Source of the DNA: Denitrificimonas halotolerans | GTDB lineage: Bacteria > Pseudomonadota > Gammaproteobacteria > Pseudomonadales > Pseudomonadaceae | NCBI RefSeq assembly: GCF_034259425.1 | Contig: NZ_JAXIVU010000003.1 | Coordinates: 1-64,000 of the forward strand | DNA: 64,000 nt | Direction: 5' to 3' | In this document: positions 8,292-17,224 of the stretch, piece after piece | Numbering within the stretch: position 1 is the first letter of the stretch | Layout: each line of letters opens with the position of its first letter | Notes under the pieces: generated by a model | Told to the model about the DNA's origin: nothing | Seen by the model: only the letters and a program-made list of their open reading frames with translations | Database searches by the model: none | Made by a program: the position numbers and the translations under genes

Positions 8292-9644
8292 CTATTTTTT
8301 CACAAACAATGCCATTGCTTCGGCATGCCCCGTCTGGGCAAACATATCCAGTACACCTGCTTTGTGTAAACGGTAGCCACGTGACGTTAATACTGCAGCA
8401 TCACGCGCTAATGTAGCAGGGTTACAAGAAACATAAACAATACGTGAGACTTTCAACTTCGCGATATCTGCAACAACAGCTTGTGCACCCTCACGTGGTG
8501 GATCTAATAAAGCAGCTGCAAATTTACTACAAGCCCAACTATTCTCACGCAAGGGCCGAGTTAAATCACTGTGATAAAAGCGCACATTATTAATCCTATA
8601 GGCCTCTGCATTGCCACTTGCACGTCTCAACATAGCAGCAACCCCCTCAACAGCCACAACCTCTGCAGCCTGCAGTGCCAATGGCAAAGCAAAATTACCT
8701 AAGCCGCAAAACAAATCTAGAATACGCTCATCTGCCTGCGGTGCTAACCATTCCAATGCTTGTACAATCATGGCTTCATTCATGATCGCATTCACTTGAA
8801 CAAAATCACCTGGCTGATACGCAATATCTAAAGCAAAACGAGATAAAGGATAGCTCAGCTCTTGCCCCGCTTGAGCAGGTTGAGGTTCACCTACCCCCTG
8901 CAGCCATAATTGAGCCCCCTGCTCAGCGCAATAAGAGCGTAGTTGTTGCAAATCCTCAGGGTGAAGTGCTTGTATATGGCGTAATAATAATGCAGTACTG
9001 CGACCACTAAATAATTCCACATGACCTAAAGCTTGCGGTTGCTTAAACCCATTCAATAAGGTTCCTAAGCCAGCGAATAAAGGCTGTAATTCATCAACTA
9101 AAACGCTGCAGTCCGTCACTTCCACAATAGTAGAACTGGCTAAACCACGAAATCCCACATACACATGCTTCTGCTTAGCATCGTAACGTACTGATACACG
9201 TGCACGGCGACGATAAGCAAAAGCTGGCCCCAATAAAGGCTTTGCCCACTCTTCAGGTGTTACTCCCTCACGGCTGAACTGCTCGACCAAATTGGCATGT
9301 TTGAGTTCAACCTGCTGAGCATGGGTAATGTGCTGCAATGTACACCCACCGCACTGCCCCACCCATTGACACTTCGGTTCAATACGTTGAGAACTACGGC
9401 TGTGTAAGGCCACCACTTGCGCCTCCACTACTTTACTGCGCGCGGATAATACCTGCACCTGTACCTGCTCACCCGGCAAGGCACCACTGACAAACCAAGT
9501 ACGCCCTTCAACAAATGCAATACCACGACCATCATGAGCTAAGCGCTCAATCTTGAGCACCTGTTTTTTGCCCACAGGCAAAGTATTTCGCTCACCACCG
9601 GCAGGTTGAAAGCGCAAGCTTTTAGGTGCTTTGGAACGTTTCAT
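8292..9644 (-). CDS. rlmD: 23S rRNA (uracil-1939-C5) methyltransferase
   Basis: Methylates U1939 of 23S rRNA using SAM. The 450-residue protein has an N-terminal TRAM domain (LKIERLAHDGRGIAFVEG), the [4Fe-4S] cysteines (CQWVGQCGGC plus a later Cys), the SAM site DLFCGLGNFALPLA and the catalytic cysteine in YVSCNPATLARD. The rlmD start overlaps the cysM stop by four bases, which suggests translational coupling. rlmC and trmA are relatives, but the TRAM domain and the position beside relA favour RlmD. Confidence 0.95.
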   Translation of the reverse strand: MKRSKAPKSLRFQPAGGERNTLPVGKKQVLKIERLAHDGRGIAFVEGRTWFVSGALPGEQVQVQVLSARSKVVEAQVVALHSRSSQRIEPKCQWVGQCGGCTLQHITHAQQVELKHANLVEQFSREGVTPEEWAKPLLGPAFAYRRRARVSVRYDAKQKHVYVGFRGLASSTIVEVTDCSVLVDELQPLFAGLGTLLNGFKQPQALGHVELFSGRSTALLLRHIQALHPEDLQQLRSYCAEQGAQLWLQGVGEPQPAQAGQELSYPLSRFALDIAYQPGDFVQVNAIMNEAMIVQALEWLAPQADERILDLFCGLGNFALPLALQAAEVVAVEGVAAMLRRASGNAEAYRINNVRFYHSDLTRPLRENSWACSKFAAALLDPPREGAQAVVADIAKLKVSRIVYVSCNPATLARDAAVLTSRGYRLHKAGVLDMFAQTGHAEAMALFVKK

Positions 9645-10537
9645 ACAGACTCCAGAGCAAAGACACCGCTCGATAGATAGCGATCACCCCGATCACAAAT
9701 AATGGCTACTAAAACTGAATTTTCAACGGTCTTAGACACTTCCAACATGGCCGCCACTGCGCCACCGGAAGAAACGCCACAGAAAATACCTTCTTCACGG
9801 GCCAAACGGCGCATACAATCTTCCGCATCTTCTTGCCCCATATCGATCACCTGATCCACTCGACTGGCCTCAAAAATACTGGGCAAATATGCTTCAGGCC
9901 AACGACGAATTCCCGGAATGGTTGCTCCATCAGTAGGTTGCAAACCAATCACCTGAATCTTAGGGTTTTGCTCTTTCAGATAGCGAGAAACCCCCATAAT
10001 AGTTCCTGTTGTTCCCATAGAACTAATAAAATGGGTAATTTGGCCTTGGGTCTGCTGCCAAATTTCTGGTCCTGTAGAATTATAATGCGCTACCGGGTTG
10101 TCTTGATTAGAAAACTGATCCAGAACAATCCCCTTACCCAGATCTTGCATCTCTAATGCTAGATCACGAGCCGTTTCCATAGAATCCACCAGAATTAATT
10201 CAGCACCGTACGCCGTCATTGCAGCTTTACGCTCAGCTGTTGAGTTATCCGGCATGATTAACAGCATTCGATAACCTTTAATTGCTGCAGCCATAGCTAA
10301 GGCAATACCTGTATTGCCTGATGTTGCCTCAATTAAAGCATCACCTGGTTGAATACGCCCGCTACGCTCTGCGCGCTCAATCATAGATAAAGCCGGTCGA
10401 TCTTTAACCGAGCCCGCAGGGTTATTACCCTCGAGCTTGACCAATAACGTATTTGTTGTCTCACCGCCAAGACGCTGTAAGCGGATGAGTGGAGTATTGC
10501 CGATGCAGTCGGCCAAGGTTGGGTAGTGAACAGTCAT
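9641..10537 (-). CDS. cysM: Cysteine synthase B
   Basis: PLP enzyme making cysteine (or S-sulfocysteine) from O-acetylserine and sulfide or thiosulfate. 298 residues. The PLP lysine is K45 in GSVKDRP, the phosphate-cradle loop is EATSGNTG, and GVSSGGAVAA lies near the end. The family split between CysK and CysM follows length and sequence (NPAGSVKDRPALSMI); it reads as CysM. It is first in a coupled pair with rlmD. Confidence 0.95.
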   Translation of the reverse strand: MTVHYPTLADCIGNTPLIRLQRLGGETTNTLLVKLEGNNPAGSVKDRPALSMIERAERSGRIQPGDALIEATSGNTGIALAMAAAIKGYRMLLIMPDNSTAERKAAMTAYGAELILVDSMETARDLALEMQDLGKGIVLDQFSNQDNPVAHYNSTGPEIWQQTQGQITHFISSMGTTGTIMGVSRYLKEQNPKIQVIGLQPTDGATIPGIRRWPEAYLPSIFEASRVDQVIDMGQEDAEDCMRRLAREEGIFCGVSSGGAVAAMLEVSKTVENSVLVAIICDRGDRYLSSGVFALESV

Positions 10538-10714
10538 AGAATAAAAACAGCATCAAGTTTAGAAAAGATGCCTATGATAGCGCCAAATGCAGCCAGTCCA
10601 TAACCCGCGTATGCATCAACTTATAACCTAAGACTATAAAGCTTAAGTATATTGCAAATTTACTGGTTATTGCATGCTGCTATACCGGCATCCCTCAGGC
10701 ACATACACTGCCCT

Positions 10715-11434
10715 TTACAGGTCCAACCCTGTTTGAACTACCGCAGCTTTCGGCAATTTCCAATCAATAGGCGTTTGCCCTGTACGCTGTAAAAACTTAT
10801 TGCACTGACTGAAATGACCATTGCCTATAAAGCCCCGATAAGCTGATAACGGAGACGGATGCGCCGAGGTCAACACCAAATGCCTAGTACCATCAATGCG
10901 CTCACCTTTACTACGGGCATGAGCTCCCCACAATAAAAACACGACGTTCTCACATTGCTCATTCACACAATCAATGACTCGATCCGTAAAACGCTGCCAG
11001 CCAGTCTTAGCATGAGAGCCGGCTTTGGCTTGCTCCACTGTCAAAGTCGTGTTGAGTAGTAACACTCCCTGCTCAGCCCAACTTTGTAGGCAACCGTGTT
11101 CAGCAATAGGAATATTCAAGTCCCGCTGCAACTCTTTATACATATTGAGTAAAGAAGGTGGAATCGCGACCCCTTCAGGCACAGAAAAGCTCAAGCCATG
11201 CGCCTGCCCTGGGCCGTGATATGGATCTTGGCCTAAAATAACAACCTTGACCTGAGGCAATGGAGTTAAATTCAATGCATTAAAAATCTGTGCCCCTGGT
11301 GGGAAAATCACTTTTCCCTGCTGTTTTTCCTCGCGCAAAAAATCAGCCAAGTTACGCATATAAGGCTGCTTAAACTCATCTGCTAAAACAGCCTTCCAAC
11401 TTGCTTCTAATTTCACCCGGTCATCTTGCGTCAT
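10715..11434 (-). CDS. ung: Uracil-DNA glycosylase
   Basis: Removes uracil from DNA to begin base-excision repair. The 239-residue family-1 enzyme has the water-activating motif GQDPYHGPGQAHG, the uracil-specificity region LLLNTTLTVE and the minor-groove loop HPSPLSAYRG. Transcribed as a single gene upstream of the cysM pair; 176 bases separate it from cysM, with no obvious terminator. Confidence 0.97.
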   Translation of the reverse strand: MTQDDRVKLEASWKAVLADEFKQPYMRNLADFLREEKQQGKVIFPPGAQIFNALNLTPLPQVKVVILGQDPYHGPGQAHGLSFSVPEGVAIPPSLLNMYKELQRDLNIPIAEHGCLQSWAEQGVLLLNTTLTVEQAKAGSHAKTGWQRFTDRVIDCVNEQCENVVFLLWGAHARSKGERIDGTRHLVLTSAHPSPLSAYRGFIGNGHFSQCNKFLQRTGQTPIDWKLPKAAVVQTGLDL

Positions 11435-11528
11435 ACTTTAAACCTATAATAAAAACAGCCCTATATACTTAAGGCGCTATTAAAAACGATACACCAGTCA
11501 ATCAACCTATCCATCACCAGTTTATGGC

Positions 11529-12359
11529 TTATTGCCTAACTAGGCGTCGATTTTCAATATGAACCGGCTCTGAGCTGCGCACAGGGTTTATATCTAAACC
11601 TCCACGGCGTACATAGTGCGCACTAACACTTAAAAATTCCGGCTGCAGACACTGATATAGATCTAGATAAATACGCTCTACACACTGCTCATGAAAGTCT
11701 TGATGCTGACGAAAGCTCACTAAGTAAGTTAATAAGCTAACATGATCTAAAGCAGGGCCGCGATAATTGATGATCACAGTCCCCCAGTCCGGCTGACCTG
11801 TTACGGGACAGTTCGATTTTAATAAGTGACTATAGAGCTGTTCTTCTACTTGATTAGTACTGCAGGCCAACATTTCGCTATGGGGATGCTCATAAATACT
11901 TAAATTAACATCCAGGTCATCAATGCATATACCTTGCGGCTCATACACCCCTTCAGCAACTGCATCACGCAAGGCTTTAATCTTAACCTGCACCGGTGCT
12001 TGTGCAACTTTAGATAAATCCTCAACTAGCACCGCCTCAACGTCAGCAAAACTGGCAAAAACACTTTGATTTAAAGAGTTGAGATACAACTTAAAGGATT
12101 TGGATTCGATAATCTGCGCTGAGTCTGCAGGCACTGTGAACTGTGCCATGGCTACAACAGGCTTACCTGATGGCAACAACCACGACAGCTCATAACAATT
12201 CCAAATATCAACACCTACATAAGGGAGGTTTTCAGCGGTAAAATCCAACTCTTGCCACTTGACACTTCGAGCAATACCAAAAAGCAAGCTGGGATCATAC
12301 TGACTGATATAAGCGCTAGTTTTCCCGAGAGGAGAATCTTGGGCTGGATGATTTGGCAT
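11529..12359 (-). CDS. queF: NADPH-dependent 7-cyano-7-deazaguanine reductase
   Basis: Reduces preQ0 to preQ1 in queuosine synthesis. 276 residues, the long bimodular form. The QueF motif is ESKSFKLYLNSLNQS and the catalytic cysteine is in LLKSNCPVTGQPDWG. I take the ATG at 12359, which gives the usual family start MPNHPAQ. Its GGAG ribosome site (8 bases upstream) is buried in a perfect 11-bp hairpin, so translation may be controlled by that structure. Confidence 0.95.
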   Translation of the reverse strand: MPNHPAQDSPLGKTSAYISQYDPSLLFGIARSVKWQELDFTAENLPYVGVDIWNCYELSWLLPSGKPVVAMAQFTVPADSAQIIESKSFKLYLNSLNQSVFASFADVEAVLVEDLSKVAQAPVQVKIKALRDAVAEGVYEPQGICIDDLDVNLSIYEHPHSEMLACSTNQVEEQLYSHLLKSNCPVTGQPDWGTVIINYRGPALDHVSLLTYLVSFRQHQDFHEQCVERIYLDLYQCLQPEFLSVSAHYVRRGGLDINPVRSSEPVHIENRRLVRQ

Positions 12360-12360
12360 G

Positions 12361-12393
12361 AATGCTGCTCCGTAAATAAGTGGGAGCAGCATT
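12361..12393 (-). promoter_or_regulatory. Hairpin covering the queF ribosome site
   Basis: A perfect inverted repeat, AATGCTGCTCC / GGAGCAGCATT with an 11-base loop, ends one base before the queF ATG. The 3' arm contains the GGAG ribosome site. No T-run follows, so it is not an intrinsic terminator for the upstream mdtJI genes. I see no preQ1-I type aptamer around it. Structure is seen directly; a regulatory role is inferred. Confidence 0.6.
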
Positions 12394-12431
12394 GTAAAGA
12401 AAGTTAAAAATAGCGCCAGCTTTGTACCGGT

Positions 12432-12746
12432 TTAGATCTGTAGAGCAACGATCCCAACCACAATACAAGCAACACCGATCATACCTTGAGTACCTAAACG
12501 AGAGTTAAACAACCAACGGTCTAGCAACACTGTACCTAAGACCCCTAACCCTCCCCACACGGAGTAGGCAACACCTAAAGGAATATGGCGTACAACAAAG
12601 CTTAATAAAACAAAGGCCGCAATGATGGCTAGCAACCCAGCAATGCCCCAAACTGCTTTCTTAAACCCTTTTGAGCGCTTAACACAATAACAAGCAATCA
12701 AATCAAGTGAAACTGAACCGACTAATAAGGTAACTGGAACAATCAT
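12432..12746 (-). CDS. mdtI: SMR-family transporter subunit, MdtI-like
   Basis: A 104-residue small multidrug resistance protein with four membrane helices (LLVGSVSLDLIACYC, AIIAAFVLLSFVV, GVAYSVWGGLGVLGTVLL, IGVACIVVGIVAL). It resembles MdtI, the partner of MdtJ in the heteromeric spermidine exporter. The essential SMR glutamate position of helix 1 is aspartate here (VSLDLIAC); in paired SMRs the two subunits need not be equal. It overlaps mdtJ by four bases, so the two are co-translated. Confidence 0.85.
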   Translation of the reverse strand: MIVPVTLLVGSVSLDLIACYCVKRSKGFKKAVWGIAGLLAIIAAFVLLSFVVRHIPLGVAYSVWGGLGVLGTVLLDRWLFNSRLGTQGMIGVACIVVGIVALQI

Positions 12747-13171
12747 AGCGCCACCTCACCTAACCTAGACTTAGATGCTTTAGCTTGTTGTTGCACGGCA
12801 ACTTTCTGCAGCGCTGGCTGCTTTTTCGCTTCACTGACTTCCTCTTCCGGCTGTCCCTTATCAAAGGTGACCAACAGCAAACCTGTCAACATCAAACCAA
12901 TAGCAAACATTTCAACCATAGTGAGATATTCGCCAAACAATACAACACCGGCAAGACCAATCAAGAACAAACCTAAGCCTTCCCAAATGGCATAAGACAC
13001 CGCCAACGGGATACGTATCACTGCTCGCGAGAACAAATAGAAAGACAATGAAATCATAACTGCCATGACTAAATAGCCAATAACAGGTGAGCTGGTTGCT
13101 GCGTATTTCATACCTACTGTGCTGATTACCTCAGCAATTACGGCTAAAGCCAACATTAACCAGTAATACAT
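12743..13171 (-). CDS. mdtJ: SMR-family transporter subunit, MdtJ-like, with long tail
   Basis: A 142-residue SMR protein taken from the ATG at 13171 (MYYWLMLALAVIAEV), the MdtJ-like start; a 12-codon extension upstream is unlikely. Four helices include the conserved glutamate in LAVIAEVISTVGMK and the SYAIWEGLGLF signature. It has a charged cytoplasmic tail of about 30 residues (EEEVSEAKKQP, then a Gln/Lys-rich end), roughly as in MdtJ. The pair probably exports polyamine-like cations; substrate is inferred from MdtJI. Confidence 0.85.
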   Translation of the reverse strand: MYYWLMLALAVIAEVISTVGMKYAATSSPVIGYLVMAVMISLSFYLFSRAVIRIPLAVSYAIWEGLGLFLIGLAGVVLFGEYLTMVEMFAIGLMLTGLLLVTFDKGQPEEEVSEAKKQPALQKVAVQQQAKASKSRLGEVAL

Positions 13172-13543
13172 TTTAAAACCCCTTATAGGGATTCTCTGAA
13201 AAAGCACTCAAACCTTAGTCTTGGTTTATATACAGCAGCTCTTTTAGAGAGTCCTTAATTTCTAGATACAACTATTCGTTCAAGTTGCTCAACAACTCGA
13301 AAGACCTTAAAACAAAAATGTTTAAATAAACTGTGTAACAAGAAGGGATTAGCTATGTACCGCTGCGCCAGCGTTTCTCATAGATATGAAGCTTTAAGAT
13401 GGGAGTGAAACCAAACCACGAGCTAGACATTAAACCACTTTTGGGTGACTTCGATACATGTAGTCTAGCATAAAAAATAAACAAATCCTAATTTAGGTCT
13501 ATACGCATCATTCGAGGAAACTGTCAAGAGTTGCCCCTCTGTC
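13172..13543. other. Non-coding stretch between tamB and mdtJI
   Basis: About 370 bases upstream of mdtJ and downstream of tamB, both on the minus strand. I looked for a guanidine (ykkC or mini-ykkC) riboswitch, which often precedes SMR genes, and saw none. No convincing ORF, terminator or repeat is visible. It should hold the mdtJI promoter. Confidence 0.5.
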
Positions 13544-16500
13544 CTAATAATTACGTTTATAGAAAATATCCAATGAGTTCGCTAGTCCACTAGCCGCTTC
13601 TAGGTACATGCGCTTACTCAACTCATAACGCAAAGCTAAAGTACTCGCAGGCTCAAAGACGCCAACCCCATAACGCAAACTCATACGCTCACTAAGACGC
13701 CCTGTTGCCACAACACTTGAAGTGACACCACTGCCTTCGCTTTCTAAGCTAAAATCTTGGACACCAAATGCTTCTGCAATTTTGCTGGTGATAGGAGCAG
13801 TACCCATAAGGCCTAAAGCCAATGCAGCTTGTGCCATCAAATTACCATCGTCATCGCCCCCATGGAGTGGGCGTCCTAATAGCAACCAAGACAGTGCTTG
13901 TTCTTGACTCATTGCAGGGTTAGAAAAAATCTCACTTTGCGGCTGCATGGCCGGTCCAGTTAAACGCAAGCCCGCTGTAACGTCACCCGTCACACGCACC
14001 GCTTCTATATCTAAGAATGGATAACTTAAGGGCCCTGCAAATAACAACCGCGCTCGGCGCAACTCTAAACGCTGTCCATACGCACGATAGCGCCCATTGA
14101 GCAGTTCCAACAGCCCCCGCCCTGCTAAATTATCCCCCACTTGTAATTGCCCACGCAGATCTGCCTCCAAACCAAAACCAGTAAAACGTAAGCGATCAGT
14201 ACCAACATCCAAATCAATGTCCATCCCTACCTGTAAGGCACTCGTAGGTTCTCCTTGCCCTAAAACTCTTGCGTCAGCAGAAACATGCACTGCCTGTTCA
14301 GGCAGCTGAGGAATGGTAATTAAACCTTCAGGCACAGCAACTTTACCACTAATAAATAAGCGCTCATCCTTCAAGCTGATATGCAAGTCTGGCGCCATTT
14401 TAATATCGGCGTAAGGTTCAACATGCAAAGGTAGCTGATCACCTTTTACATCAATGTCCACCAATAGTTGATCCGCCCAACGCACAACACCGGCAATGCT
14501 ACCCACTCCCTTATCACCACTTTTCCAGCCACCATTGAGCTGTAAATGCTCACCTTTAATGTCAGCACGCAACTGCAACTGCTGAAAAGGCACCGGTAAA
14601 TCTCCACCACTCAACTGTGCTTCACTGATTTGTACGAAGCCTGTTACCAGCGGTTTAAGCAAGGTGCCGGCTAACATACCACGCCCTTCGAGCTGTCCTT
14701 TAATTGTTTCAACCTGACTCACAAATGGACGTAAAGCAGATAAATCAACATTATTGATATCAAAATGACCTTGAAGTTTTTTCTGCTCACTGCGCGGATC
14801 AATATTAGCAAGTACTTCTAAATGCCCACTCTCAACGCCTGTCAGTTGCAGTTTAGAGCTAATTGCTCGATCACCTAGATCACTATTGAGCTGTAAAGTT
14901 TTCCAAGCAAAGGTTTCCCATACTTCTTCATGCTTAACTCGCAACTCCCCCTGCCCAGCATCCAAACGGATTACTCCAATGGGCCCCTTATCACGCAACT
15001 TAACTTGAAAAACACCGTTGATCTGCCCATCTAACTGTGCTTCTTCTGGTAAAAATGCCTGAAAAGCTGCCAAAGGGAAGTTCAATAAGCGATAGTCAAT
15101 TTGAGCTTGCGGTAATAAACGCTGTTTGCCTGCACATAAACTCGCACCGTTATGCTTAAAACAATGCGCAGCAACCATTAACTCACCATTATCTCGGTAT
15201 TCAATGGCAGTCTTTTTGTCTAAAGCCCAATCTTGCTCATGGCTGCTTAAGAGTAGTTTATTTAACTGACCCAACCAGTTTCCCTTATGCAAACCACCAG
15301 CCAATTTAATCTCTGTGTTTAATAGTGGCCCTGCAAGCGTCAACTGTCCTTGGTGCTTGTCTAGACGCCCTCTACCATCAATATGTAAAGCACCAATTTC
15401 GGTTTCACCACTCCAAATATGCTTGGCATCCAAACTCAATTCAGCACGCTGTTGAGATAATAATTCCGCCAACAACTCAAACTGTCCGACGCGCTGACCA
15501 TCGTAAGCAACACCCTCAGCTTGCAACTGTACTTCAGCCAACGGGTCAGCCAAATGACCAGACAGCCGAATATGACCGTTGGCCTGTCCCGCCAAACCAG
15601 GCCACAATTGCACTAAACGTGGCAACTCAATACGAACATCACCTGCTAATGCATCATCAACTCTAGCAACCGCATAAATACGATTATCACCTAAACGAAC
15701 ATCCGCATTGTTTAATTGCCAAACCGGCGTCTGCTGGGGCTTTTGCTCACCCTGCAGATCCATCTGAAAAAGAGCAGGAGAGCTGCGTAGAGTACCTTCT
15801 AAATCAGTCTGCACGCTCATTTGCAGCAGGCCATCTGACATTACCCCTTGAGTTTGGATATGCCCAGCCAGTTCTCCAGACAACTCTGCGAGCCAGTAAG
15901 CAGGGTCCAGCTGGCTAGCTTGAACATCAGCTAGCCACTCCAACCCTTGAGCGAATCCCACTGTAGCCGTTCCCAGTAAGCGGCCTTGTCCTGCTTCGAG
16001 CAAGAATTCACTGAGTTCTATCTTTTGTTCATTACCAAAAAAACTTGTCAGTAACGTAAAAGGCCCTGCAGGGCCTAGCAAATCACCATCGATCTGCCCC
16101 TGATATTGACCTGTAGCATAACTGACTTGTCCGGTTAAACGTTGCAATTGCACAGGAACTTCTTCTTGCTGCAATAATTGATGCCAAGGAAAATCCTGCC
16201 ACTGCAATTGAACATCAGCTGTTAATTCATTTTTCCAATGAGCTACACCCTGCACAGCCACAAAAGCTTTTTCGTTGGCACTTAGACGTAATGATTGCAA
16301 ACGCGCCTCTGTCGTCTGCACTAAAGCGGTCAGACTAAGCTCCATTTTATCTGCCGTGCTCGAAAGTACACCTAGGCCATCCACGTGATAGCCTTTTTGT
16401 AAGTCCCCTTGCAACTCCAATGCCAAATCAGCAACCGTCAAAGTATCCGGCAAGTCTGGCGTCGCCTTAAAGTCAGCAAGTTTAATACTGATCTGTGCCG

Positions 16501-17224
16501 GCACATTCACATCTAGCGCCTGCACTTGCCCTTTAAGCTGAGCTGCAGCATAACCCTGAGTCGCTGCAACAAGGTTTAAGTTTTGTAAACTGCCTGTGAG
16601 CTGCGCCACTACATCCAAAGCGGGCGCATCGGGTACCGGCACATATGCATTGACTTGTAAATCCACAGGCCACCCCAAGCTAGGCATTATACTGCCTGTA
16701 ACATTTACCTTATATTCCTGATATTGCAAAGCAAATTCAGAAATGTAAATCCCTTCTTCTACCCAGCTAGCACGCAACTCTGCATGACTTACTAGGGATT
16801 CTCCGTTAAGGCTAAACTCATCCACCCGCACCTCTCCCACTTCAATGCTCAGTGGCAGTTGCAGATCAGGCAATTCAATGCCTTGTGCAGGCTCATTTGT
16901 GGGCATCGATTCAGGTAACTGTAATTCAATTCGTGCAGCAGTCAACGCATCTAAGCACAAAGTACTGCGCAATAAACAGCTGGGACTCAAACTCATGTGC
17001 GCCTGATTGATTTGCACCCTCATATCATCATTTTCCCAAAGCAGCTCCTCTGCATGCCATTGCGATAATAGAGCACCACGCCAACCTTGCACTGTTAAAC
17101 CGGGCACTTGTTTAAGAACCCAACGACTACCACCCTGAGTAGCCAACAAAGCACTAGAAAGACCAAGTAATACAATAGTCAGAATTAAAACACTCAACAC
17201 AATACCAATGCTGATGCGCTTCAT
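13544..17224 (-). CDS. tamB: Translocation and assembly module subunit TamB
   Basis: A 1226-residue envelope protein. One N-terminal membrane helix (about residues 7-28) anchors it in the inner membrane; a very long beta-rich AsmA-like repeat region spans the periplasm; the C-terminal DUF490/TamB domain includes the LLGRP motif and ends in YKRNY, an outer-membrane-type terminus. With TamA it works in outer-membrane protein assembly and, by newer evidence on this family, phospholipid transport. The start overlaps the tamA stop by four bases (ATGA). Confidence 0.95.
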   Translation of the reverse strand: MKRISIGIVLSVLILTIVLLGLSSALLATQGGSRWVLKQVPGLTVQGWRGALLSQWHAEELLWENDDMRVQINQAHMSLSPSCLLRSTLCLDALTAARIELQLPESMPTNEPAQGIELPDLQLPLSIEVGEVRVDEFSLNGESLVSHAELRASWVEEGIYISEFALQYQEYKVNVTGSIMPSLGWPVDLQVNAYVPVPDAPALDVVAQLTGSLQNLNLVAATQGYAAAQLKGQVQALDVNVPAQISIKLADFKATPDLPDTLTVADLALELQGDLQKGYHVDGLGVLSSTADKMELSLTALVQTTEARLQSLRLSANEKAFVAVQGVAHWKNELTADVQLQWQDFPWHQLLQQEEVPVQLQRLTGQVSYATGQYQGQIDGDLLGPAGPFTLLTSFFGNEQKIELSEFLLEAGQGRLLGTATVGFAQGLEWLADVQASQLDPAYWLAELSGELAGHIQTQGVMSDGLLQMSVQTDLEGTLRSSPALFQMDLQGEQKPQQTPVWQLNNADVRLGDNRIYAVARVDDALAGDVRIELPRLVQLWPGLAGQANGHIRLSGHLADPLAEVQLQAEGVAYDGQRVGQFELLAELLSQQRAELSLDAKHIWSGETEIGALHIDGRGRLDKHQGQLTLAGPLLNTEIKLAGGLHKGNWLGQLNKLLLSSHEQDWALDKKTAIEYRDNGELMVAAHCFKHNGASLCAGKQRLLPQAQIDYRLLNFPLAAFQAFLPEEAQLDGQINGVFQVKLRDKGPIGVIRLDAGQGELRVKHEEVWETFAWKTLQLNSDLGDRAISSKLQLTGVESGHLEVLANIDPRSEQKKLQGHFDINNVDLSALRPFVSQVETIKGQLEGRGMLAGTLLKPLVTGFVQISEAQLSGGDLPVPFQQLQLRADIKGEHLQLNGGWKSGDKGVGSIAGVVRWADQLLVDIDVKGDQLPLHVEPYADIKMAPDLHISLKDERLFISGKVAVPEGLITIPQLPEQAVHVSADARVLGQGEPTSALQVGMDIDLDVGTDRLRFTGFGLEADLRGQLQVGDNLAGRGLLELLNGRYRAYGQRLELRRARLLFAGPLSYPFLDIEAVRVTGDVTAGLRLTGPAMQPQSEIFSNPAMSQEQALSWLLLGRPLHGGDDDGNLMAQAALALGLMGTAPITSKIAEAFGVQDFSLESEGSGVTSSVVATGRLSERMSLRYGVGVFEPASTLALRYELSKRMYLEAASGLANSLDIFYKRNY

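Noticed and set aside
12394..12431. Possible preQ1 riboswitch before queF
   Set aside because: I found no preQ1-I type core (GC-rich stem followed by the A-rich tail pairing into its loop). Only the plain hairpin over the ribosome site is supported.
13172..13260. Guanidine (ykkC-type) riboswitch before the SMR pair
   Set aside because: No paired ACGR-loop hairpins or ykkC core are visible, and the genes look like MdtIJ rather than guanidine exporters.
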